A stretch of DNA of 64,000 nt from Phytophthora quininea. Taxonomy: Eukaryota; Oomycota; Peronosporomycetes; Peronosporales; Peronosporaceae. Within the stretch, counting starts at the first letter, position 1. Each line of letters opens with the position of its first letter. The notes beneath the pieces were generated by a model. The model searched no databases. It was not told where the DNA came from and worked only from the letters and a program-made list of their open reading frames with translations. The position numbers and the translations under genes are program-made. Positions 9,218 to 21,200 of this stretch are shown here, piece by piece. The DNA is taken from positions 186,001-250,000 of the forward strand of contig JAAVTG010000697.1 in the NCBI GenBank assembly GCA_011947345.1, given 5' to 3'.

Positions 9218-12200
9218 CCGACGCAGGTCAAGGCGTGGGTACGGGACGATGACGAATCGACGGCGAACTGCTCGGCCTTCTCGCCGCCCCCAGACGTCAA
9301 GTTCTGGGATGCCATGAATCGCTGCTACGACTGCGCGGCCGAACCGACGTGCGGCTTCTGCCGCTCGACCATGACGTGCGTCGCTGGCAATCTCCAGGGT
9401 CCATTCGAGCAGTTCCAGATCTGGTGCAGTGACTGGATTCCAGAGGCTGAAGCATGTCCAGTGGATCCACAGTGCGAGACGATCACGGACTGCAGCAGCT
9501 GCGCATCTTCGGACGAGTGTGTGTGGTGTGCATCAAATGCATCATGCATGGCGGTTGAAGAGGGCTATGGGTCTGGGTGCAAGGCCTTAGTGAGCGAAAC
9601 GCCATGCCCCACAGTGATTGTTCCAGGTGCGTCACACGTGTTTGCTCTGGGATCCTGTCAGATACTAACTATCGTCCTACATGTATCAGAGACGATTATT
9701 GTTGGGGATGTGATCATCCGCCAGGAGCCGCCGAATGTGCAGAAGGGTATTGTTGTCACGGGTGTGACCCAGTACTCGACAAACTACTCGGTGATCGTTA
9801 ACCAGTCGGCGGTGTCTGTACAATCGGGCGGCAGCGTCCAGGTGCGCGGAGGCGATGATAACCGGTTTAACATGCCAGGCGGTACTGTAGCGATTGCTGC
9901 CGGCGACGGTCTGAACCAAAATCGTGGACGCGGTGGTACTGTCAACATTTCCGGTGGAAAGGGTAACGGTGTCCAGAACTTTGACGGCTCCATCACAGGG
10001 GTCCCGTTAAAATATCGGGCGGGGAATCAGCAGTTGGGACCGGCGGCAGTATCGATGTGCTTGGTGGTGAAGGAGGGAATACCGGCGGATCCGTGAATAT
10101 CGTCTCGGGCCCGAGTGCATTCTCGTCAAGCGGCAGCATTGCTATCAGAACTTCTGCAGCGGTTGATATGGGTGGGTCTGGAACGATTACTCTCCAAACT
10201 GGTGAAGCGCAGGAAGGTCCATCTGGTGCTATGGAGTTTTTCACGGGGACTTCGGTGTCGGGTCAAGTTGGGCCTATTGTGCTATCCAGTGGCTCGTCCG
10301 GTAATGACAAAGGCGGTAGTGTCCTTGTAACTGGTGGTTCGTCTGGCGGTGATGTAGCTGGCGGGTCTGTCCGTGTGGAAACTGGTGTTTCCGCATCTAA
10401 GGCTTCTGGTGAAGTTGTTGTTGTTACAGCGAATGCCGGCACTAACGGGTCTAGTGGTGTTGTTGTGATTGGGACGGGCAATTCGTCTTCAAAGGCGACG
10501 GGTTCATTGCTCTTATTCACAGGGAGTACCAATGGATCGAGCGTAGGCTCTATTTCACTGAAGGTAGGCCTCGGAAATGCTGGCAAAGGAGGAGGAATCG
10601 TTGCCGCCGCAGGACCTACGGCCAAATCAAGTGGTGAGGAGGCGAGGTCAAAATATCGGGTGGCGACGGTGTTAATGACGAGGACTCCGTCGGTGGCACC
10701 GCTACCATTAGTGGTGGTGCTTCGATTGGAACTTCGGGCACATCAAGTGGCGGTAACGTGGCCGTTATCGGTGGAAATTCGACAGGAGGAATTGGCGGCG
10801 TTGTTGTGATTCGCAGTGGTGTCAGCAACAGTGGTGTAGTGGAAACGTGCTTGTTTCTACTGGCCCCGGGAATGTTAAAGGGAGCGGGATCTTCAGCTTG
10901 CAACAGGGGATTCTGTTGAAGACTCCGGACCAGTAACATTATCCACGGGCACATCGTCTGAAGGAAACAGCGGCACTATTCACTTAAATGGAGGCCCGGC
11001 CATTGGCGGTCTTGGAGGTGGAATTGCTCTTGGTGGCGGACCCAGCGAAAATGGCGATGGTGGCCAACTTAGTTTTTCGTCTGGAGCTAGCACCTCAGGC
11101 ACAAGCGGGTCTATAGAATTGACAACTGCAGCTAGTGTGCTAGGAAAAGGCACAGGTGTGGTGAAATTGTCGACGGGTACAGCCTCGCATGGTGTGTCGG
11201 GAGATATGTTGCTTAGTACGGGGACTCACTTCTTAGCTCTGCTGGCAAGATCCAGCTCCTCACTGGGTCCTCGGCTAGCGGCGTTGCCGGTATGGTCAGC
11301 CTGGGAAGTGGTAGCACGGCTGCTGATGGAGGTGCTGGAGGGGCCATCCAACTTGCGGCGGGATCGGGTGAAGCCTCAAATGGAGGAAGTGGCGGTGTAG
11401 TTCGTATCGCGGGAGGTGGTGGTCACGGTCTCCACTCACAAGCAGAGGGTGACGGTGGTAGAGTCGAGATTGTCGGTGGCCAGGCCATCGACGGCAAAGG
11501 GGAGTTAAAAGTAAAAGGTGGGTCCAGCTCATCTTCAGCTGGCGGCTCCGTGAACATCCTCAGTGGCGAGTCAAGCCTCAGCTCATCTGGTGGTATTAGC
11601 TTAGCGTCGGGTAGTGCCTCCGCATTTGGTGACTCTGGAACGGTGAGTATAATCACTGGGGACACACTGCTGGGTAGGGCTGGATCAATCGTCCTTGGAA
11701 CTGGTGTGTCCGACGGATACGCAGGGGTGTTTCGCTTTCTGTGGGGTCTAATGGAATTGGGGATGGAGGCGACATTGTTGTCAAGTCTGGTCCTTCCATG
11801 CATGCCGCAACAACGGGAGGAGCTTTATTCTTGACTGGAGGCTCAGGTGTAAGTGACAACTCTGGCGACGGAGGTGATGGTGGCCGCGTCGTTGTAGCTG
11901 GAGGTTCATCACTTGGGTCCGCAGCCCAAGACGTTGGGGGCACTGTTGCGATTCGAGGAGGCGACGCAAAAAGCGGTGTTGGTGGAGGGATCCAACTGGT
12001 TTCTGGTGTTAGTGCTGAGGCATGGAGTGGTGTTGTTGAAATTTCAACCGCCCAATCCGCTAGCGGAGGTATGAGTGGTCCCATGGCAATCAATACAGGA
12101 AACAGCCCTGATGGAATAGCAGGAGCTTTAACGTTTTCAACGGGTACCGCAGCTAGAGGTACTAGTGGTTCTATTAATATCGTGGTTGGCGCTGGTGATG

Positions 12201-15200
12201 CTAGTGATGGTGGTGACATCCGAATGAGCGCTGGTGAGTCTTCGGGGATGGGTCGTACTGGCGGGAAAGTAATACTAACCGGTGGAACCGGATCCGGCAC
12301 AAATGCCGTGGATGGTGGAGATGGTGGTGATATCGACATCGTTGGAGGAGAAGCGCGCGGTTCAAATTCTCTTGATAATGGCGGAACCGTAAATGTGGAG
12401 GCTGGCCGGGCTGCATTTGGCTATGGAGGAGACATAGACCTCACTTCTGGAGCGGGGGTTGCCAGTTCTAGTGGGTCGGTAGTGATTTCCACAGCAAATG
12501 CTGGTTCTCGTGGTGTAAGTGGCTCTGTATCACTTTCTACGGGGACATCGACTGGAGGGAACTCTGGCCCAATGAGTCTTACGACGGGAGCTGCAAGAAA
12601 TGGAAAAGGCGGTCAATTTCAGGTTCAAGTTGGTCCTGGTGACTTCGGCGAAGGGGTTTGCTTTCCCTTGAAGCAGGCAGCACGGCCGATACTAAGTCAG
12701 GAGGTGCCATCTCAATAATTTCTGGGACAAGCCAGGCTACGTCTAGCGGAGACATCACACTAAACACTGCGAATGCAGGTGGAGCTGGAGGAAGCGGAGG
12801 CATGAAGTTTCAAACAGGGACAAGTACTTCTACAGACTCTGGGGCCATTGTGGTATCGACTGGGAGTGCTACACTTGGACACGGGGGTGATTATATCGTT
12901 AGTGTCGGTCAGGGAACCAAAGGCGATGGAGGCCAGGTCCAATTGACGGCTGGTGCGACTACAGATGCTGGCGGGAGAATAGGAGGCACGGTAGCCATTC
13001 AAGCTGGCGAGGGCTTAAGTACAATGTTTTCCAATGGCGGAAACGGTGGCGTTGTTAAGGTCACTGGTGGTGCTTCTCAAGGCGGGAGCACTTTATTGAA
13101 TACTGGTGGAGGCATCTATGTCGAAGGTGGTTGGGCTAGCCGAGGGCGCGGCGGTCCTATTCGCGCTGAGACTGGGTATAGCGCATCAACGTCGAGTGGT
13201 GCGATGACTCTGATGACGGCGGCTTCAGGTACAAAGGGAGTGAGTGGCGCTGTGGTCATTAATACTGGTGACACAACATCCGGGGATAGCGGAGAAGTTT
13301 CATTATATAGCGGCCAGGGCCTTAAAGGCCGAGGTGGATTTATTTCGCTTTCTGTTGGCAACAACACTGAGAACCCAGGAGGAGATGTGACCGTTCAGGC
13401 TGGACGCGCGCTTTACAAGTTCACCGGTGGTTCTGTCGTCGTTTCCACTGGAGCTTCCGTCCGCTCGACATCTGGTGACGTTACCCTTCAAACACCAAAC
13501 AGTGGCCCCGATGGTGGATCTGGGTCTCTAGCATTCACCACCGGTAAAGCACAGTCAACCGACAGTGGGTCGGTAAGTGTTGTCACAGGTTACGCCAAAA
13601 GGGTCATGGTGGTAGTATCATCGTGTCTGTTGGGGTTGGAGAAACCTCGAACGGCGGAGACGTGAACGTGACAGCGGGAGATACTTCGGGTATGTGCTAT
13701 GGCTCTATTAGGATGCATGTATATAGGGAGGATGTAGATCTAATGTTTGTGTATGTACCATTAATTGTTGCAGCGGCTGCCCAAGTGGGGGAAGGATTGC
13801 ACTCCAAGCAGGTTCTGGGACCAGCCTAAACCCGAGTAACGGTGGCGACGGCGGTATTATTCAAGTTCTTGGAGGTCAAGGTATGGGGGCAAATCTTCCT
13901 TCGATATTGGAGGAAGAGTTCATGTTGAGGAGGGACAAGTAGGACGTCGACTGGTGGTAAAATCGAGTTGTATTCCGGTACTGGTACAGCATCCAGCAGC
14001 GGAGATATGGAAATTCAAACTGCGAGTGCTGGCGTGAAGGGAGCGACAGGGACCCTCATGCTTCGGACCGGAAATACGACGCTTGGTCCAAGCGGCTCAG
14101 TATTTGTTGTGACTGGGAACTCTAAACCTGGCGCAGCGGGTGATATCATTGTTAATGTCGGCCAAGGCCTAACAGGAGTTGGTGGTCGCATTGCTGTGTC
14201 GGCTGGCGATATGACTGACTATAGATCTAATGGCGGGGAAGTTGATATAACTGGTGGCCAATCTCTCAACCGCTCCCCAGGAGGCGGAGGACAAGGCGGA
14301 CCAGTCAATGTTATTGGCGGACAAGCTGGAGGTCAAGCTGGCAGCGATACGGGTAAGTCTCGGCTGCTTCGGTAGATTTAGAGTTTTGTGTCGCTCAACG
14401 TTGTTATTTGTTTTGTTCAGGTGGACCGGTTAACATTCAGGAGGCCATGCAAATAAGGGGACTGGCGGTGCCATTTCCGTTGTTACTGGTGGGTCGGATT
14501 ATTACTCCAGCGGGGATCTGGAGATCCGCACGGATGACTCTGGATTCTATGGCGTTAGTGGGACAATTAAAGTTCGAACCGGGGAAGGTACAGCTGGAGA
14601 CTCTGGTAGCTATAGCCTCCGAACCGGGGACTCGGTGAAGGGAAACAGCGGTAATGTCGACGTTGCGCTTGGCAATAGTATGCAGAATTCTGGCGGAGAT
14701 TTGACGCTGAAGGCGGGCTCCACTTCCGCAGCCGGGCACGCTGGCGGCAGCGTAGTTGTTTCTTCTGGACACAGCTTAAAAGGCGATAGCGGCAACGTAA
14801 CAGTAAACACTGACGATTCAGGAACAAGTGGAGTTAGTGGATCGATTGTAGCATCCTCCGGCGCTGCCACCCAGGGAGATTCTGGGGTGATCACGGTGAC
14901 AACTGGCACCGCGAATGGGCGCGGTGGCAGCGTTCAAGTTTCCATTGGCACAGGCCGTGCAGGAAATGGGGAGACGTCATCGCCCGAGCTGGAGATACTT
15001 TGAGCCCGGAATCGGTGGGCGGCAAGATCTCCCTCTCGGCAGGAAGTGGCTTAAGCTCTGATCTAAAGAACGGTGGCGATGGAGGAGAAGTGGTGATATC
15101 AGGTGGAGATGCCAGCGGAAAAGTCCAACTGACGCTGGTGGATCTATCCGCGTTCTTAGCGGCAGGGCCACTGCTGGGACTGGTGGGTCGATTATGGTTT

Positions 15201-18200
15201 TAACCGGGAATGCGGCGTCTTCTTCTAGCGGGGACGTCAAAATATCAACTGGGGACTCGACCGATAAACTTTCTCTCAATTCTGGAAACATCAGCGTTGG
15301 CACTGGTGTATCAGTTAATGAAGGGAGTGGGTCCATTTATTTAAGTTCTGGCGATGCACCGAAAGGAACCAGTGGCGACATTTCCGTGCAAAGCGGAACA
15401 AGTTTCCAGGGTGCATCGAATGTGGCGTTTCAGGCAGGAAGCACGTCCTCGGCGAAAGGAGGATCGATCACAGTTCTTTCCGGTTATTCCTCTGTTGGGT
15501 CTAGTGGAGATGTCAGCATTAGCTCAGATCGCAGTGGGAGTAACAACGGGAGTGGTGCGATTAGCGTGTCATCAGGAGCTTCCCAGGTGGCACATCCGGA
15601 AGCGTGATGCTGAGCTCAGGATCTTCCGACGGCGGGGCTGGAGGATGTGCTTGTCTCAGTGGGCTCTGGTGTGGGTCGACGGGGAGGGAATGTAGGGATA
15701 TCTGCTGGAGCGACAACTCACGCCGATGGTGGCGGGAGTGTTGGGATTTTATCTGGCGCAAGTTCTGCATCATCGAGTGGTGACGTCACTCTCGCTACTG
15801 CTGACGCAGGAAACGCTGGATATACGGGCTCGGTGGTGATCCAGACAGGAGCTTCCACTAACTTCCTGGTTCTGGAAATATTTCGGTCGCTACTGGTGGC
15901 GCTGTGGGGGTGGGGGTGGAAATATCACCATTGCTGTAGGCCTTGGCTCTGTCGGGGATGGTGGCGGGGTTCAACTACTTGGTGGGGATTCTACTGCTAG
16001 TGGTGCTCTTGGAGGCTCTATTCGCCTTGTTGGTGGGCGTGGGCGCTCAATGGATGACAAGGATGGGGGCAATGGCGGTGATGTTGCCATTGCTGCCGGA
16101 GTTTCGGACGGGATAAACAATGCAAAGGATCAAGGAGGTCAGGTCGCTGTTTCTGGTGGAACTGCTGCGGCATCTTCCGGCGGAATGATCTCAATCTTTT
16201 CCGGCGATTCTGTCCGCAGTTCGAGTGGAGACGTCACGGTAGGTACAGCTGACGCTCCGAGCGCAAGCGGCGCAATTCAGCTCCACACAGGCGATTCCAA
16301 AGTTGGTGGGTCTGGTAGAGTCGATATTCAAACGGGTAATTCTGGCAGCGGAAGGGCGGGCTCAATCAGCCTAACTGTAGGTACAGGTTCCGGTGCCTCA
16401 GGGGGCGACGTCGCTGTGTCAGCTGGCCCTACTATCTCCACGAAGGACAGTGGGGAAAGATTTCTCTATTATCCGGGTACAATTCGGCAACTTCCAGCGG
16501 TACTTTGTCCCTGGAGACACGTGATTCCGGACTGGATGGCTCGTCTGGGGGTCACCATCAAGACTGGCGACTCGTTCAAGCAGTCTGCCGGACCTATTGA
16601 GCTCCGCACTGGTTTGGGAGCTGTATCTGTTGATGGCGGTATCATAGTCACTGCAGGCCAGGCAAGTGCTGGGGACGGTCAGTCAGTAAGTATGTCAGCT
16701 GGAGATGCTCTTCAGGCGAAAAATGCTGTCGGTGGTAATGTTACGATTGTTGGAGGATCTGGACTCGGAGGTGATGGAGCTGGAGGTGGTCGCGGTGGCT
16801 CGATCGCGCTAACGGGTGGTCAAAGTTTCGGTGGGTCTAAAGCTACAGATGTTGGTGGAGCTGTTGTTTTTAAAGGTGGGGAAGCTGTCGCTGCTTCAGG
16901 CGGCGCAGTACATATTATCAGCGGTAGAAATACATTGGCGTCCAGTGGAGATGTATTAGTCCAAAGTGAAGCGGCCCCGAACAGCGGCAGCAGCGGACTA
17001 ATACAAGTTGTGTCGGGTGAAGGTGCCGAGAGATCAGGCTCGCTTGCACTTGTGTCCGGACCGTCTACCGCTGGTACGACCGGCAGCGTAAACCTGGGAT
17101 CAGGTGTTTCGAGCACTGGGGTATCTGGGTCTATTGCTGTTTCTACTGGAACAACGGACACCAGCTCCCCAGGGTCAATCACATTCAGTACTGGTACTAG
17201 CAATTCGGGTGTTGGGGAGACTTCGATGTCTCTCTCGGCTTGAACAGTGGAAGTATCTCTTTAACAGCCGGCGATGCTGCTGCAGCGACTGGTGGATCGA
17301 TTGTACTCCGCACGGGAGCAGGCCCAGCGTCTTCTGGCTCTGTCTCAGTTTCGACGGCAGTCGCAACAGGATTAACATCCACAGGACATGTTTCCGTAAA
17401 TACTGGGAATTCACCCAAAGATGTGACTGGAAGTGTAGAAATTATGACTGGAGATTCTGGGATTCGAGCGGGTAGTGTGTCGCTTGGTGCAGGGTTTTCT
17501 TCTACCACAGCAAAAGGGGCGTCAGTGACGGTGTTCGCAGGAAACACTGAAGGCACAAGTGGTGACGGCGGTGACATAAATTTTGCTGGTGGCCAGTCAG
17601 AATCTGGTGTTGGGGGCAGTGCTGCGGTAGTTGCTGGTACCGGGGTAACAGGAGGCAGTGCATCCTTGCGCGCCGGGGCTGGACAAGCGCAAACTGGAGG
17701 TGATATTTCTATTGTTTCTGGCGCAAGCGAAATTGGAAACAGCGGAGAAGTGTTGATTCAAACCGCGGACAGTAATGCCAGCAGCGGCTTGATTGAGATT
17801 GCATCGGGCTTAGCTCGGGGTGGCTCATCCAGCCCTGTTCATCTGTACACGGGGACAGCTACAACTGGGACGGCTGGTTTGATCGACATTAAAGGAGGCA
17901 ACGGGACTGGGATTAATAGCGGTACAATCCGTGTGACAGGTGGTGGAAATCCTACTGCTCAAGGTGGGTCGATTATTGTGTCGTCTGGTTCAGGAATAAC
18001 CAGTGGAGACATAGCCCTACAATCTGGAGATGCTGACGCCGGTGGTCAGAGTGGAACAGTGCGTATTAAAACGTCCAATAGTGATCAAACATCAGGCGAC
18101 GTGCGGATTTCGTCGGGTGATTCCGTTACGCAGCAGAGTGGCAGAATTACGGTAACTGCTGGCCTGGGAAATACGGCGGCGGGCGAGGTATTGATCGCTG

Positions 18201-21200
18201 GATCACCGAGCTCCTTAGGTGCAGGCGGTGGTGTGTCCATAGGCAGTGGTTCGTCTGTTCGGGCTCTGGATAATGGAGGGTCAGTGAGCATTGCTACTGG
18301 CTTCGGGGTTGCCAGCGGTAATTTAACTGCAGCCACGGGTGATTCTTCGACAAGTGGGACGGTCACGATTGGGAGTGGAGATGCAACAGTGGGGGATAGT
18401 GGTGCTGTTGTTATCCAGTCTGGCTCGACGTCACAGGGATCATCTGGATCTGTCAGTGTTTCATCGGGGAAAAGCGACTTGTTGCGCGGTGGCGACGTTA
18501 CCCTAACTGCTGGGGAAGGAGCTAACGACGGTGGAAATATTGTAATTGCGAGTGGAATCGCGTCTGCACCTAATGGAGTTGGAGGAAATTTAACGCTAAC
18601 ATCTGGTGGAGGCGACGTGACAGTATCAGGGCCAAGTGCGACGGCTTCTCATATGCATGTGTCTGGAGATGGCTCGGTGAGATTGAAGGCTGGTAGTACT
18701 TCGTCGATGGAGATTCGAGGTGGTAACCACCTCAATACTAGCCTTGAGAGTGGAGAATTAACAGTGTCGCACACACAAGCTGTCGTTCCCGGGCAAGTTA
18801 TCTGGCGCCTCCAGTCAAACAAATCGATTACCCATGTTCCAGCTCAGTTTACTGAGATCACCTACGCGTCTGATCGGCGCATCAAGACAGAAATCGAAGA
18901 TATCGACGAGGATGACATTCTTCAACGCCTTCAAACCCTTGAAGTGAAAAGATACCGCTATTCTCAGCTATGGCGAGACATACGTGGAATTCCAGACGTA
19001 GCAGTTCGGGGTGTTATTGCTCAGCAAGTGGCGGAAACATTTCCGGAGTACGTTACTGTGTCAAAGTTTGAGCTCCCAGAAAAAAACTTCAGCTTTGAAC
19101 ACTTTCATGAAGTGAATAAGCAGCAAATGACGATGGATCTTATTGCTGCGATGCATGCGCAGCACAAACGTTTCAGAATTGGCCCTAACAGCGAACTGAA
19201 GAGTGGACGAATCAATATCGCGACAGCAGACAGCGGCTCCTATGTCGATGCCTCGCCTAGCAGCAGCAGCGGGGATATTGCTATTGAAACGGGATCCTCT
19301 AGTTTTAGCAAGAGTGGTGATGTTTCGATTGCTAGCGGCGGTGCGCAAACTAGCGCTGGGTCGATTACTGCTCGAGCGGGGGACAGCTTCGTTGGCGATG
19401 GTGGGTCTTTACTATTTGGTGCCGGGTCTTCTCAAGGAAGTAACTCGACCGCAGGTAGCGTTATCATTGCTAGTGGGGAGTCGAGTGGTAAACCGGGGAA
19501 CGTAAGTATACAAACACCAGACTCTCGCGGGGGAAAAACAGCGGGGGTATATTTGTGACCACAGGTTGGTCTCCGCTCGGAGATAGCGGTTCTGTCGTTA
19601 TTACCACCGGTGATACGTTAGCTGGGACCCAGGGTCATGTAGAGCTCGAGTCGTCATCCACGTACATTTCTGGCGAGCTGTTGGTGAATGTTGGCGCGCC
19701 CCAATCGTTTCAAACCGCAGGTGATGTTCAGCTGCAAAGTGCCAGCGCTGAATCGCGTTCAGGAGACGTGAAACTGTCAACTGCGTCATTGGTGGGTGTT
19801 CGTGAAACTGGATCGATTGAACTCGAGACTGGTGTCGGAAATCTAAGAAGTGGAGACATTATCTTGCGGTCAGGGAAAAGTCAGATGCAGATAGCATTTC
19901 CTTTTTGCCTTCTGGTGAAGCTGGGAATGTGGTCATTCAAGGAGGTGACTCTGCAGACAAAGGAGGCAATGTCACGATTTCTTCAGGTCGTGGTCGTTTA
20001 AAACCTGGAAGTATCTCGATTTCGATGCCAAGCTCCACGGAGTCGGATGGAGGTGCTATTACAGTCAGCACAGAATCATCCCATACCAGTGCAACAGGGA
20101 GTATCATGTTGATTACCGGAGAGGCGGGTTCAAAGAATTCGGGGTCCGTTACAATTCAATCCGGATCTACAGCTTCTTCGTCCAGTGGAATAGTTAATTT
20201 TCAAGCCGGAGGGTCCTCCTCGGGGCTGGCGGGCTCTATCATGGCCAGCGCCGGATCATCATCGTCAACTGGACAAGGCGGCTCTGTCAGTGTGTCCGGC
20301 GGGTCGTCGACGGACGGCTCTGGAGGTGACGTGACAATCGCCAGTGGTGCTTCCGGAAGTGGTGTTGCCGGGAGCAGTGTGGCCGTCCGTAGCGGCTCCG
20401 GCGGTGGCCTGCGCATCATCCAAGGCGACAGCGTCGCGGCTGGCAGCGATGTGGAGCTGCGCGGCGGCGCCGTGAGGAGCTCGTCTCCTGCACAGAAAGT
20501 GAAGATCGCGGGGTCTCCGAACGCGCTAGGCGACGGAGGCGATGTGTCGGTTGAGGCCGGGTCGTCTGATGCGAGTGCCGGCGGGTCTGTGTCTGTGACC
20601 AGCGGCGCCGGCGCCACGACTAGTGGCAACGTGATCGTGTCGACCGGCGTGGTGTCGGGTGGATCGAGTGGCGATGTCGCTGTGAGCACGAGTGCTAGTA
20701 GTGTCTCGAGTGGGTCTGTCGGAATCGCGAGCGGGTCCGGCGAGACTCGTGCTGGGTCCATCGACGTGTCCGGGGTTCGTCTGGAAGCGGAGAAGGCTCT
20801 GGCATTTCTGTGGTTGGCGGCGCGTCCAACGCGTCGACCGGTGGCAATGTGACGATCGTCAGCGGCGAGGGCGTATCGACCGAGAGCGGCACGGTGGTGG
20901 TGCGTTCTCACGCCGGCACAGGCAGCGCCGTCAGTGGGTCCGTGTCGCTGTCGAGCGGTCCGACGGATGACGGTTCGTCTGGCTTGGTCTCGATCACGTC
21001 TGGCTCATCGATGAGAGGACCCAGTGGGCCGTTGCGCGTCGGCGGTGGCGACGCTGGCGACTCTGGCGGGTCTGTGAGCGTGTCTGGAGGCAGCAGCTCC
21101 GGCGCGTCTGGGTCCGGCGGTGCGATCGATCTGAGTGGTGGTGCCGGTGCAACGGGCGGTACCGTGACGGTGGCTGCTGGTTTGAGCTCGGCTGGCAACG

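Larger units (their letters stand above)
9690..18868 (+). other. Region A: diverse repeat fibre segment
   Basis: About 3,000 codons of non-identical repeats with the S-G-x-V-x-V-x-S-G core, for example SGTIHLNGG and GTSGSINIVVG. Unlike the later arrays these have diverged from each other, so this is the older, non-homogenised part. Frame breaks near 9993, 11222, 11727, 12656, 13604, 14968, 16451 and 17217 are each closed by one extra G in a G3-G5 run. Breaks near 15122 and 19540 are closed by one extra A. A break near 16550 needs one base fewer. The segment ends directly at the Ser of S74 domain 1. Confidence 0.7.
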
